A stretch of 64,000 nucleotides of DNA from TMP-86 sp046347195 (GTDB taxonomy: Bacteria; Pseudomonadota; Gammaproteobacteria; Steroidobacterales; Steroidobacteraceae): the NCBI GenBank assembly GCA_046347195.1, contig JAXMGQ010000002.1:206411-270410 (forward strand). Direction: 5' to 3'. Positions 26,603 through 34,838 of this stretch are shown in pieces. How positions within the stretch are numbered: the stretch's first letter is position 1; each line of letters starts with the position of its first letter. The notes beneath the pieces are model-generated. The model was not told the DNA's origin. It did no database searches and saw nothing but the letters and a program-made list of their open reading frames with translations. The position numbers were made by a program, and so were the translations under genes.

Positions 26603-26880
26603 AAGACGAGTACCACCAGGGGACCCGAGGAGCGCAATATCGCGGCAAGGATGTGGACGTGACGCCGTTGGCCTTTGCCCGTGCCACCAATCGGCGGGTG
26701 CTGGGACCGCTCAACGAGTTGGCCTTCCATGCCGCCACGCGATGGGCGCACGGGGAGAATCTCGCGACCATCTCCCAACACCTGGCGAAGATCCCGATGT
26801 CGGCGCTGGGTGAGAAGCTCGGCCATTATGGCTATCCCTGCGAAATCGCCTACGATCTGCTGACCTCGGACATGAATTGA
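26578..26880 (+). CDS. Hypothetical protein, possibly a 3' gene fragment
   Basis: Open frame of 100 residues. The nearest usable start is a GTG at 26578 inside the last 25 bases of rlmJ. The segment FARATNRRVLGPLNELAFHAATRW looks like genuine protein, and codon use after 26603 fits coding. No good ribosome binding site is seen and there is no start of its own after rlmJ, so this may be the 3' remainder of a longer gene that recombined into this position. I do not recognise the family with confidence. Confidence 0.45.
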   Translation: MADAGEVLKDEYHQGTRGAQYRGKDVDVTPLAFARATNRRVLGPLNELAFHAATRWAHGENLATISQHLAKIPMSALGEKLGHYGYPCEIAYDLLTSDMN

Positions 26881-26918
26881 TGATCGATTTGGGCCCACGC
26901 TGAAGGCTGCCACTCAGA

Positions 26919-27395
26919 ATGAATGTCGACAGAACCGCTGCCATTGAGCTGCTGCGAACCGGCGCAATCGTGGATTTTCGTGTGGCCAGCACCCAGGTCC
27001 ACGAAGGACCCGATGCCGCGGAGTTCACGGTCGAGATCAACCTCGAATTTCCTCCCGATCCGGAAACAGAGGAAAGCGACCTCAGCTGGGGTGCGTTTGG
27101 CTTTGTGTTCGTCATCGGTGTTCTCTCCTTCGCCGACGCACGTCCTCGCGAGGCTTCCGTCTTGGAATATGCGGAAGAGGACGATTTTCATGTGGGCGAC
27201 CTGATCAGCAGTCTCCGATGGGAGGACGGGGCCCTGAAATTCGAGGCTGACTACATCCGCGGACGGCGCATGAAAACCTCGCTGGTATTGAGACCCGACG
27301 ATTCCGGTCGCCTGACGACCACGGGTCGAGGCAAAGCAGCCCTTCACTGGCTTGATCGATTGAAGGGTCAGAAGCCGCTGCAACTCGTCTCCTAA
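26919..27395 (+). CDS. Hypothetical protein
   Basis: 158 residues, not recognised. It is acidic in the middle (FPPDPETEESDLSW) and has a hydrophobic stretch GAFGFVFVIGVLSF that is short for a transmembrane helix. No signal peptide or known motif. It lies at the edge of an accessory patch that is less GC-rich than the flanking housekeeping genes and ends in a shared bidirectional hairpin with the convergent toxin-antitoxin pair. It could be an orphan accessory gene. Confidence 0.6.
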   Translation: MNVDRTAAIELLRTGAIVDFRVASTQVHEGPDAAEFTVEINLEFPPDPETEESDLSWGAFGFVFVIGVLSFADARPREASVLEYAEEDDFHVGDLISSLRWEDGALKFEADYIRGRRMKTSLVLRPDDSGRLTTTGRGKAALHWLDRLKGQKPLQLVS

Positions 27396-27492
27396 CGAGG
27401 ACATGAATTTGGGTACGCGAACGCGATGGGACCTGTCCAGCCCGAGGTGGCCGCGCTCGTTTGCTACCGCCGACAGTGACCCCTGCGAAGTG

Positions 27493-27517
27493 AAAGCCCC
27501 GCTTGTGATGGGGCTTT
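27493..27517. terminator. Bidirectional terminator
   Basis: An 8-bp stem AAAGCCCC/GGGGCTTT with a 9-base loop lies between the convergent gene at 26919-27395 and the leftward antitoxin gene ending at 27533. The A-rich 5' arm and T-rich 3' arm suit both strands. Confidence 0.7.
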
Positions 27518-27532
27518 GGCGCTCGATAGCCG

Positions 27533-27901
27533 TCAACCCGCCAACAGTCGGTAGATCTTTTCGGGATCCTTGGCGATTACCCTCAAGAAAGCTTTCGCGG
27601 GCTGATCGGGCTCCGTTCTCCCCTGCTCCCAGTCACGCAATGTGCCAAGAGGAATGTGGTATCGAGAGGCAAACTCTTCTTGAGTCAAGCCAAGTGCACG
27701 CCGCAACGTTTTGACGCGCGGCACTTTCCTGGAGCGCCGCAACTCATCGGGCGTCATAGGCTTTTCGGAACGATCGCAAGCAGCTCGGCGTTCCGCCGGC
27801 GGTGCCGCGAGGTGCGCTGGAAATTCCACCTCACCTGCTGCGGTGACCTTCACGACCTTGCCGTCAGGTCGAATTCTCGCGATAGTAGTCGTCTTGCTCA
27901 T
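27533..27901 (-). CDS. HTH-type antitoxin of a BrnT-like toxin-antitoxin pair
   Basis: 122 residues from MSKTTTIARIRPDGKVV, overlapping the toxin 3' end by 38 bases. The C-terminal half is an XRE/HigA-like helix-turn-helix (KTLRRALGLTQEEFASRYHIPLGTLRDWEQGRTEPDQPAKAFLRV without the usual phage repressor extension). The N-terminal half is basic and probably wraps the toxin. Toxin-first order with an HTH antitoxin differs from classical BrnT/BrnA, whose antitoxin is ribbon-helix-helix. It probably represses its own operon. Confidence 0.85.
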   Translation of the reverse strand: MSKTTTIARIRPDGKVVKVTAAGEVEFPAHLAAPPAERRAACDRSEKPMTPDELRRSRKVPRVKTLRRALGLTQEEFASRYHIPLGTLRDWEQGRTEPDQPAKAFLRVIAKDPEKIYRLLAG

Positions 27902-28151
27902 ACCATTCTGCTCGTCTCGCTGAAATGATGCGCAGTCGATCGCCACGTTCCGTGTAGGTCACATGAACGAGCTGTCCGTCGCACATGCCAACCAGGTTGA
28001 TACGCTCTTCGCCATAGTCCTCTCGATCGTCGAACCGTTCCACCGCAAACGGATCGCGAAATGCCTTGATCGCCTCCTGAAACGCGATGCCATGATCGAG
28101 CCAGTTAGCCTCAGCCTTTTCATCATCCCATTCAAATTCAAGGTTGATCAT
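27864..28151 (-). CDS. BrnT family toxin
   Basis: 95 residues. The BrnT signature is clear: FEWDDEKAEANWLDHGIAFQEAIKAFRDP, then DDREDYGEERINLVGMCDGQLVHVTYTERGDRLRIISARRAEWYEQ. BrnT toxins are RelE-fold ribonucleases that inhibit translation. It is the upstream gene of the pair and overlaps the HTH antitoxin by 38 bases. A second BrnT lies at 47300-47578 with a different type of antitoxin. Confidence 0.9.
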   Translation of the reverse strand: MINLEFEWDDEKAEANWLDHGIAFQEAIKAFRDPFAVERFDDREDYGEERINLVGMCDGQLVHVTYTERGDRLRIISARRAEWYEQDDYYRENST

Positions 28152-28181
28152 ACTACGGGTTATCAGTAGTTCAAATTCTCA

Positions 28182-28213
28182 CAGCCAGCCGATATTGCAG
28201 CCAGCCGATATTG
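28182..28213. repeat. 16-bp perfect tandem duplication
   Basis: cagccagccgatattg occurs twice head to tail in the gap between the BrnT gene and the reductase remnant. No gene is disrupted by it. Confidence 0.8.
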
Positions 28214-28262
28214 TGGCGAGAAGCGCTTGCAATGAGCGATTCCCTTCATCTTTGACATATTG

Positions 28263-28545
28263 AAATTCAGGTCATCATCTACCCCGGCATCGGCCAGGTA
28301 CCACTGTTCAACTCGGGCCTCAAGCCGAATCCGCCGGCACCCGCGAAGGAACTGCAGGATGCGGTTCGCCAGGCCGATGCCCTGCTGGTCGCCAGCCCCG
28401 AGTACGGTCACGGCATCTCCGCCGTCAAGAAGAATGTGCTCGAGTAGCTGGTCAGCCACGAAGACGTGGTTTCAAAGCCGATCGCAGTGATCAACACCTT
28501 GCCGCGCGCGCACCATGCCCGTGATGCGTTGCCCGACTGAGACAG
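28263..28545 (+). pseudogene. NADPH-dependent FMN reductase remnant
   Basis: Reads IYPGIGQVPLFNSGLKPN, ELQDAVRQADALLVASPEYGHGISAVKKNVLE, then an in-frame TAG (28444-28446) where the family has Trp (LDWLV), then SHEDVVSKPIAVINTLPRAHHARDAL. This matches the core of NAD(P)H:FMN reductases (SPEYxHG flavin-binding motif). The first ~40 residues, including the GSLR phosphate loop, are absent, and the frame ends at 28548. N-terminal truncation plus a nonsense codon make it a decayed gene. Confidence 0.75.
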
Positions 28546-28575
28546 TCTTGCATCGGTCCATCATCGCCATCTCGT

Positions 28576-28980
28576 TCATTGTCCTGTTCTGCGGGACCGG
28601 CCACCGGAACGAGGTCGCCTGGCAGCAACATCGCCTGCGCCAGCTCGCACACGTTGTGGACCGCCATACAGGAAATGATGGTGGCGGCGGCCGCCCCGAC
28701 CGGAGGGCTTTGAGGTCGCATATTGCGACCTCAAAGCGGCTGCTTCCTCGGCGGTGAGCTGGAACATGAAATCCTCCGGAAACCGCTCGCGGTTGCGGCG
28801 GATCTGTTCGTTGAATCGCTTGGTGATGACGCCGTAGAGAGCAGCCAGATCCGTATCGAGGAGGACCTTGTGGCCGCGCAATACAGCGATGGCACGGCTG
28901 ATTTCGGCGACCGGCGCCAGGGTCTTGGAGCGCGCCACGGAGCTTACCGTACGTCCTCGGGTCGAGAATTGAGGCTCCAT
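28576..28980 (-). pseudogene. ORF6N domain protein, truncated
   Basis: The first ~95 residues are a good ORF6N domain: GHKVLLDTDLAALYGVITKRFNEQIRRN, RFPEDFMFQLTAEEAAALRSQYATSKPSGRGGRR. ORF6N is a DNA-binding domain of phage and mobile-element regulators. After GRGGRR the family continues with Y-x-P-x-x-FTE, but here it changes to HHHFLYGGPQRV and a low-complexity tail, indicating that the real C-terminus was lost by a junction near 28690. Probably a non-functional remnant of a mobile element. Confidence 0.7.
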
Positions 28981-29072
28981 TGTTCATGGCTTCTCACGAT
29001 TCTGCGCGGGGAAAAACTGATCAATATCTGCAGTAACTGCAGTTGGCGGCGCACGTTTGCGCTGACCAGGCG

Positions 29073-29780
29073 CTAAGGACCGAACTGCACCTCGCGCATC
29101 ACCACATCGGTGGCGCGCTGCACGTCCCGCTCGCCCTTGCCCTTCAGGATCACCGCCAGGCTCCCGTGCCCCGGCACCGGCACCAGCATGCCCTGGTAAC
29201 CGCCCTCATCGAACCGCTGCGCCCGCGGCACATTCTCGTGCGCCAGCACCATCACGGTCACGGGACCGCCCGGGAGTTGCACGACCAGGTGCGGCACCTG
29301 GTGAAAACGGAACTGGCAGCTCTGCGCGTAGCTTACGCGGGAGGCGCCACTGGCGAGCCTGACGTGCGCATCGCGCAGCACCGCCGCGAGCGAGGCCGGC
29401 TCGACGCGCTGGTCGGTGGACTGCCAGGCCGCCGGCTCGTGCGCCATGTGCGCCACCACGGCGGCGGCGAGGCTCTGCCGCGCACTGCCGATCCACAGGA
29501 AGGTGCCAATGCCCACCGCACCCACGAGGCTCGCCGCCAGCGCCAGCCAGCGGGGCGCGCGCTTCGGGGTGCGCCCGCGCGGCCGCAGGGGCACGACCTG
29601 GGCCTCCGGCTTCGCGGCGACATCCACCGCCAGCGCCCTGCGCAACCTGTCCTCGAAGGAGCCCAGGTCGCGGGAAAAGGCGGCACAGGCTTCGCAGGTG
29701 CGCCGGTGTTCGCGCAGCAACGGCGAGGCGCTCTGCGGCTCGGCCAGCATCTGGCGCCGGTATTCCTCGCAGGAAATCAT
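29073..29780 (-). CDS. Anti-sigma factor-like DUF3379 family membrane protein
   Basis: 235 residues. An N-terminal zinc-finger-like segment is followed by a single transmembrane helix (LALAASLVGAVGIGTFLWI, about residues 79-98) and a periplasmic domain ending in DVVMREVQFGP. The N-terminus carries CEEYRRQMLAEP and HRRTCEACAAF, the H-x3-C-x2-C pattern of anti-sigma ZAS domains. It overlaps the ECF sigma gene by ATGA and is therefore probably its membrane-bound inhibitor. The inducing signal is unknown. Confidence 0.88.
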   Translation of the reverse strand: MISCEEYRRQMLAEPQSASPLLREHRRTCEACAAFSRDLGSFEDRLRRALAVDVAAKPEAQVVPLRPRGRTPKRAPRWLALAASLVGAVGIGTFLWIGSARQSLAAAVVAHMAHEPAAWQSTDQRVEPASLAAVLRDAHVRLASGASRVSYAQSCQFRFHQVPHLVVQLPGGPVTVMVLAHENVPRAQRFDEGGYQGMLVPVPGHGSLAVILKGKGERDVQRATDVVMREVQFGP

Positions 29781-30304
29781 GTGTCGCCTTCCGGCTGGGC
29801 GGTTTCCCCCAGCAGCGTGCGCAACTGGTTGCGCGCCCGGAACAGGCGCGTGAGCACGGCCGGCTGGCTGAGCTTGAGCTCGGCGGCGATCTCCGCGGTG
29901 CTGTAACCCATCAGGACCTGCAGCAACAAGGGCTCCCGGTAGTCGTCCGGCAAGTGGAACATGGCGCGCCGGACATCCGCCAGCTCCGGCTCCTCGGGCG
30001 AGGCCAGCAGGGGCTCCTCGCGCGCCACCAGCTCGTCGATGTCCACCGTGGGCAACCGCTTGCGCTCGAACAGCCGGGCATATTCCCGCCGTACGATGGT
30101 GAGCAGCCAGGGCTTGGCCGACTTCTCATCGAGCAGCGAATCCTGCGCCCGCCAGGCCCGCAACAGGCTTTCCTGGACGACGTCCTCGGCCAGGGAGCGG
30201 TCGCGGGAGAGCCAGAATGCGAACCGCAACAAATCCGGCCGCAGGGCATTGCACAGCGCCTGGAAGCGCGCCTGCCGGCTGTTTCCGCCGGATTGCGCGT
30301 TCAT
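29777..30304 (-). CDS. ECF-type RNA polymerase sigma factor
   Basis: 175 residues from MNAQSGGNSRQARFQAL. Region 2 (LRFAFWLSRDRSLAEDVVQESLLRAWRA) and region 4 (LPDDYREPLLLQVLMGYSTAEIAAELKLSQPAVLTRLFRARNQL) are well kept. The partner anti-sigma gene follows with a 4-base overlap. This is a second ECF system, distinct from the one at 94-711. The larger frame running upstream to 30874 is antisense to hemB and rejected. Confidence 0.94.
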   Translation of the reverse strand: MNAQSGGNSRQARFQALCNALRPDLLRFAFWLSRDRSLAEDVVQESLLRAWRAQDSLLDEKSAKPWLLTIVRREYARLFERKRLPTVDIDELVAREEPLLASPEEPELADVRRAMFHLPDDYREPLLLQVLMGYSTAEIAAELKLSQPAVLTRLFRARNQLRTLLGETAQPEGDT

Positions 30305-30434
30305 GTATAACACTGGCCGTGGAAGCGCCGCAGAGGCTTCATGACCCGGGAGGGCTCCGAATGATCCGGAGCGGGAATGATAATCCGTCCGGGAGGATAA
30401 TGCTGCGAGCGCGCCCGATGAACGACCAGGAGTC

Positions 30435-31451
30435 ATGCAGCAGATGACCGGACGAGCCAGCCCCGTATTTCCCCGCACCCGCCTGCGCCGCATGCGCCGC
30501 GATGACTTCTCCCGCCGCCTGATGCGCGAGACGCGGCTCACGGTGGACAGCCTGATCTTCCCGGTGTTCGTCATCGAGGGGCGGGCGCGGCGCCAGGCGG
30601 TGGACTCCATGCCCGGCATCGAGCGTTTCAGCGTGGACGAACTGGTGCGCGAGTGCGCGGAGCTCGTGGCCTTGGGCGTTCCGGCCATCGCGCTGTTCCC
30701 GGTCACCCCGACCGAGAAGAAGTCCCTCGATGCACGCGAGGCCTGGAATCCGCAGGGCATCGCGCAGCAGGCGGTGCGCGCCGTGAAGCAGGAATTCCCT
30801 GACCTGGGCGTCATCACCGACGTCGCTCTCGATCCGTTCACCACCCATGGGCAGGACGGCATCATCGACGACACGGGCTATGTGCTGAACGATGTGACCC
30901 TGGAGGTGCTGGTGAGGCAGGCCCGCTCGCATGCGGATGCGGGCGCGGACGTGGTCGCGCCCTCCGACATGATGGACGGGCGGATCGGCGCGATCCGCTC
31001 GGCCTTCGAGGAAGCGAAGCTCCACGACACGCGCATCCTCGCCTACGCCGCCAAGTACGCCTCGAGCTTCTACGGCCCGTTCCGCGACGCGGTGGGCTCG
31101 GCCGGGCAGCTCGGCAAGGGCAGCAAGCACACCTACCAGATGGACCCGGGCAACTCGGACGAGGCGCTGCGCGAGGTGCGCATGGACATCGAGGAAGGGG
31201 CCGACATGGTGATGGTGAAGCCGGGGCTGCCGTACCTGGACATCGTGCGCCGGGTGAAGGAAACCTTCGGCATGCCCACCTTCGTCTACCAGGTCAGCGG
31301 CGAGTACTCGATGATCATGGCCGCCGCCCGCAATGGCTGGATCGACGAGCGCGCGGTCGCGCTCGAGACGCTCCTGTCGATGCGCCGCGCCGGCGCCGAT
31401 GGCGTGCTGACCTATTTCGCCAAGCGAGCGGCCGGCTGGCTGCGCGACTGA
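30435..31451 (+). CDS. hemB: Delta-aminolevulinic acid dehydratase (porphobilinogen synthase)
   Basis: 338 residues. Condenses two 5-aminolevulinate molecules to porphobilinogen in heme synthesis. The two active-site lysines are in YAAKYASSFYGPFRDA and MVMVKPGLPYLD. The metal region reads DVALDPFTTHGQDG, lacking the zinc cysteines found in E. coli and human enzymes; this is the Mg-type seen in Pseudomonas aeruginosa. aroE begins 2 bases after the stop. An ATG at 30435 is used; a second Met three codons later is also possible. Confidence 0.98.
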   Translation: MQQMTGRASPVFPRTRLRRMRRDDFSRRLMRETRLTVDSLIFPVFVIEGRARRQAVDSMPGIERFSVDELVRECAELVALGVPAIALFPVTPTEKKSLDAREAWNPQGIAQQAVRAVKQEFPDLGVITDVALDPFTTHGQDGIIDDTGYVLNDVTLEVLVRQARSHADAGADVVAPSDMMDGRIGAIRSAFEEAKLHDTRILAYAAKYASSFYGPFRDAVGSAGQLGKGSKHTYQMDPGNSDEALREVRMDIEEGADMVMVKPGLPYLDIVRRVKETFGMPTFVYQVSGEYSMIMAAARNGWIDERAVALETLLSMRRAGADGVLTYFAKRAAGWLRD

Positions 31452-31453
31452 GC

Positions 31454-32293
31454 ATGCCCACCGCCGCCAAGCCGCCGGATCAGTACGGGGTCGTGGGTCA
31501 TCCCGTCGCGCACAGCTGGTCGCCCTTCATCCACGGCATGTTCGCCAAGGCCTGCCGCCAGGATCTCGTCTACCGGCTGTACGACGTCGAACCCGCGCGC
31601 TTCCGCCGCGAGATCCTCGGGCTCATGACCAGCGGGGTGCGGGGGCTGAACGTCACCGTTCCGCACAAGGAAGCCGCCGCCGAACTGGTCAACACGCTCA
31701 CGCCGCGCGCGACGCGCGCGCAGGCGGTCAACACCATCGCCTTGCAGCCGGACAACTCCCTGCTCGGCGACAACACCGACGGCGTCGGGCTGATCCGCGA
31801 CCTCACCCAGAACCTTGGCTTGGGACTCGCGGACAAGCGCATCCTGATCCTCGGCGCCGGTGGCGCGACCCGCGGCATCCTCGCACCGCTGATCGAGCAG
31901 AAGCCCGCCGCGCTGATCATCGCCAACCGCACACTGTCGCGCGCGCAAGTCCTTGCCCGCGCCTTCCAGGACCTGTATGCCATCGACACCTGCGAGTTCC
32001 GCAGCGTCCAGGGACCCCCGTACGATCTCATCATCAACGCCACCTCCGCGAGCCTCCAGGGCCAGATGCCCGAGCTCGCCCCGGGGCTGGTCAGCGAGGA
32101 CAGCGTCTGTTATGACCTCGCCTACGGCAAGGGCCACACGCCCTTCACGCTGTGGGCGAAGTCCTTGTACGCGGCGCGCGTCTGCAAGGGCTGGGGCATG
32201 CTGGTCGAGCAGGCCGCGGAGTCCTTCCTGCTGTGGCGCGGGGTGCGCCCGCAGACTCAAGGAGTGCTCGAGGCCTTGATGCGCAAGAGCTGA
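31454..32293 (+). CDS. aroE: Shikimate dehydrogenase
   Basis: 279 residues. NADP-dependent reduction of 3-dehydroshikimate in aromatic amino acid synthesis. N-terminal substrate domain: YGVVGHPVAHSWSPFIHGMF (family HSxSP) and GLNVTVPHKEAA with the catalytic Lys. GDNTDGVGL follows, with the catalytic Asp. The Rossmann domain shows LILGAGGATRGI and the NADP-specific ANRTLSRA. It ends WGMLVEQAAESFLLWRGVRP. Its last 37 bases overlap the convergent gamma-carbonic anhydrase gene. Confidence 0.97.
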   Translation: MPTAAKPPDQYGVVGHPVAHSWSPFIHGMFAKACRQDLVYRLYDVEPARFRREILGLMTSGVRGLNVTVPHKEAAAELVNTLTPRATRAQAVNTIALQPDNSLLGDNTDGVGLIRDLTQNLGLGLADKRILILGAGGATRGILAPLIEQKPAALIIANRTLSRAQVLARAFQDLYAIDTCEFRSVQGPPYDLIINATSASLQGQMPELAPGLVSEDSVCYDLAYGKGHTPFTLWAKSLYAARVCKGWGMLVEQAAESFLLWRGVRPQTQGVLEALMRKS

Positions 32294-32820
32294 TCGGCGC
32301 GGTGCCGCTCCTTCAACTCGATGTAGTGGGCGGCGCTGTAGACCATGAGATCGACGTCCCGGTCGGTCAGGTCCCGCAACCGCTTCGCCGGGTTGCCGAC
32401 GTACAGGCCGCGTGATTCCAGCCGCTTGCCGGGCGGCACCACGCTGCCCGCGGCGACGATCACCTCGTCCTCGATCACCGCGCCATCGAGCAGCACGCTC
32501 GCCATGCCGATGAGGCAGCGGTTGCCCACGCTCACCGCGTGCAGCATGGCCTTGTGGCCCACCGTCACGTCATCGCCGATGAGCAGCGGGATGCCCCCCT
32601 CCACCGGCCCGTCGTGCACCACGTGCAGGACGCTGCCATCCTGGATGTTGGTGCGCGCGCCGATGCGGATCTCGTGGACATCGCCCCTGGCCACGACGAA
32701 GGGCCAGATCGAAGCGTCCTCGCCGAGGAACACCCGGCCGATCACCAGCGCGCACTCATCGACGAACACGCGCGCTCCCAGCACGGGCGCGATGCCCTGG
32801 TAGGTTCTGATGTTGTTCAT
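32257..32820 (-). CDS. Gamma-type carbonic anhydrase family protein
   Basis: 187 residues of left-handed beta-helix hexapeptide repeats (FVDECALVIGRVFLGEDASIWPFVVARGDV, IGARTNIQDGSVLHV, IGDDVTVGHKAMLHAVSVGNRCLIGM). Metal-ligand histidines are placed as in the YrdA/PaaY and gamma-carbonic anhydrase group (VLHVVHD, GHKAMLHA). Enzymatic activity in this branch varies; some members are thought to be carbonic anhydrases and others acyltransferase-like. Its start overlaps the glutathione reductase stop (ATGA). Confidence 0.92.
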   Translation of the reverse strand: MNNIRTYQGIAPVLGARVFVDECALVIGRVFLGEDASIWPFVVARGDVHEIRIGARTNIQDGSVLHVVHDGPVEGGIPLLIGDDVTVGHKAMLHAVSVGNRCLIGMASVLLDGAVIEDEVIVAAGSVVPPGKRLESRGLYVGNPAKRLRDLTDRDVDLMVYSAAHYIELKERHRADQLLRIKASSTP

Positions 32821-34166
32821 CGCATGGTCACCAGTTCCTCCGAGCTGGTCGGATGGATGGCGATGGTGTCATCGAAGTCCCGCTTGGTCGCCCCCATGCG
32901 CACCGCCACCGCGAAGCCCTGCAGCATCTCGTCGGCCCCGAGGCCGATGATGTGGCAGCCGACGATCTTCTCCTCCTCGCCGACGCACACCAGCTTCATC
33001 AGGGTGCGCGGCTTGCGGGTGGTGAGCGCATGGTACATGGACACGAAGTCCGCGCCGTACACCTTGACGCGATCGCCGTGCATGGCGCGCGCCTGTTCCT
33101 CCGACAGTCCCACGGTGCCGATCGGCGGGTGCGTGAAGATCACCGTGGGGATGACCTCGTAGTCCAGCTTGCGGTCCTTCATGCCGCCGAACAGGCGGTC
33201 CGCCAGCCGCCGGCCGGCCGCGATGGCCACGGGCGTGAGCGCGGCGCGGCCGGTGACATCGCCCACCGCGTAGATGCCCGGCACGTTGGTGGCCTGGAAG
33301 GCATCGGTGGCGATGTAGTCGCGCGCATCCAGGTGCACGCAGGCGCGCTCGAGGTGCAGTCCGTCGTGCCGCGGGCAGCGGCCGATGGCCCAGAGCACGC
33401 AGTCGAAGCCGGCGAAGCGGCGATCGTCCGCGCTCTCTAGCGTCAAGGTCGCGCCCTCCCGGTGCAAGGCATGCGGGATCACCTGCTCCTCGATGCCGAT
33501 GCCGGACTCGCGCATCTCGCGCATCAGCGCCGTGCCCAGCATGGCGTCGAAGTCGCGCAGCACGCGGGTGCGGCGGATGAATTGCCGGACCTCGCTGCCC
33601 AGGGCGTGCAGCATGCCCGCCAGCTCGCAGGCGATGTAGCCGCTGCCCACCACGGCGATGCGGCGCGGCCGGTGCGCCAGCTCGAAGAAGCCGTCCGAGC
33701 TGATGCCGGCATCGGCACCCGGGATCATCGGCAGTTCGGGGCGCCCGCCGGTGGCGATCAGGATGTTCGGTGCGCTGAAGCGCCGGCCATCGGCCTGCAC
33801 CGTGTTCGCATCGATGAAGCTCGCGCGTCCGCGCACGTACTCGACCTTGCGGCTGGCGAGGTTATTCTCGTAGATGCCGTTGAGGCGCTGCACATAGGCG
33901 TCGCGCCGCTGCTTCAGCAGCGGCCAGTCGACCTCGCACGCCTGCACCTCGAAGCCGTACCCCGGCGCATCGCGCAGCGCGTCCGCGATGCCCGCGGCGT
34001 TGAACATCACCTTCTTCGGCACGCAGCCGACGTTCACGCAGGTGCCGCCCAGCCGGCCGGACTCGATGAGCGCCACCCGCGCGCCGTATCCGGCGGCGCG
34101 CTGGGCGCTCGCGATGCCGCCGCTTCCGCCGCCGATCACCAGGTAATCGACCATCTGCGTGCTCAT
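32817..34166 (-). CDS. gorA: Glutathione-disulfide reductase
   Basis: 449 residues. Class I pyridine nucleotide-disulfide oxidoreductase: FAD motif DYLVIGGGSGGIASAQRAA, redox disulfide GGTCVNVGCVPKKVMF, NADPH motif IAVVGSGYIACELAGML with a downstream RRTR that favours NADPH, FAD motif VPGIYAVGDVTGRAALTPVA and the C-terminal His-Glu dimer motif (AIHPTSSEELVTMR). Reduces GSSG. Pairs with the gamma-carbonic anhydrase gene in a two-gene leftward unit, divergent from lemA. Confidence 0.95.
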   Translation of the reverse strand: MSTQMVDYLVIGGGSGGIASAQRAAGYGARVALIESGRLGGTCVNVGCVPKKVMFNAAGIADALRDAPGYGFEVQACEVDWPLLKQRRDAYVQRLNGIYENNLASRKVEYVRGRASFIDANTVQADGRRFSAPNILIATGGRPELPMIPGADAGISSDGFFELAHRPRRIAVVGSGYIACELAGMLHALGSEVRQFIRRTRVLRDFDAMLGTALMREMRESGIGIEEQVIPHALHREGATLTLESADDRRFAGFDCVLWAIGRCPRHDGLHLERACVHLDARDYIATDAFQATNVPGIYAVGDVTGRAALTPVAIAAGRRLADRLFGGMKDRKLDYEVIPTVIFTHPPIGTVGLSEEQARAMHGDRVKVYGADFVSMYHALTTRKPRTLMKLVCVGEEEKIVGCHIIGLGADEMLQGFAVAVRMGATKRDFDDTIAIHPTSSEELVTMR

Positions 34167-34252
34167 TCGTGAACTCCGTCTCGCCCGGGGTGCGCAGAGT
34201 CAATGATATACTTTTTGGCGCATCGATCCGCTGCGCGACCACGGATGGGATC

Positions 34253-34825
34253 ATGGTCGGTTTCATCGTCATTCTTGCACTGCTGGTCATCGTCGGCATC
34301 TACGCCGTCGGTATCTACAATGGCCTGGTCCGCCTGCGCGAGTCGGTGAAGGTGGCCTGGTCGAACATCGACGTGCTGCTCAAGCAACGGCATGACGAAC
34401 TGCCCAAGCTGGTGGATGCCTGCAAGCGCTACATGCAGTACGAGCAGGAGACCCTGGAGAAGGTGATGCGTGCCCGGGGCGCACTCATCCAGGCTGCCGG
34501 GTCAGGCAATGTCGCAGCGGTCGGCGCGGCGGAGCAACAGCTTCACGCGGGCCTCGACCGTCTGTTCGCGGTGGCGGAGAACTACCCGCAACTCAAGGCC
34601 GACGAGACCTTCCGGCACCTGCAGGGGCGCATCTCCTCGCTGGAGGAATCCCTCGCCGACCGGCGCGAGTTCTACAACGACCAGGTCAACCTGAACAACA
34701 TCCGCATCAAGGTGTTCCCCGACGTCATCCTCGCCAATGCCTTCGGCTTCGGTCCCGCGCAGTTGCTGGAGTTCGCCGCCGAGGAGAAGCGGGACGTGAA
34801 CGTCGGCGAGCTGTTCAACACCTGA
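34253..34825 (+). CDS. lemA: LemA family protein
   Basis: 190 residues from MVGFIVILALLVIVGIYAVG, a single N-terminal transmembrane anchor, followed by a LemA helical bundle: YNGLVRLRESVKVAWSNIDVLLKQRHDELPKLVDACKRYM, FRHLQGRISSLEESLADRREFYNDQVNLNNI, FPDVILANAFGF. LemA proteins are widespread and their function is unresolved. An AT-rich box TATACT lies 40 bases upstream. It is followed after 13 bases by a GIDE-domain membrane protein, and the pair probably acts together. Confidence 0.93.
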   Translation: MVGFIVILALLVIVGIYAVGIYNGLVRLRESVKVAWSNIDVLLKQRHDELPKLVDACKRYMQYEQETLEKVMRARGALIQAAGSGNVAAVGAAEQQLHAGLDRLFAVAENYPQLKADETFRHLQGRISSLEESLADRREFYNDQVNLNNIRIKVFPDVILANAFGFGPAQLLEFAAEEKRDVNVGELFNT

Positions 34826-34838
34826 AGGCCGCGCGCAC

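Noticed and set aside
28120..28170. Sigma-70 promoter TTGAAC-16-TATGAT before the HTH-type BrnT operon
   Set aside because: The -10 box overlaps the toxin start codon, so the transcript would begin after it; probably chance.
28491..28721. Leftward ORF overlapping the ORF6N and reductase remnants
   Set aside because: Spans the junction of two remnants in a third frame; no family features and no conserved start.
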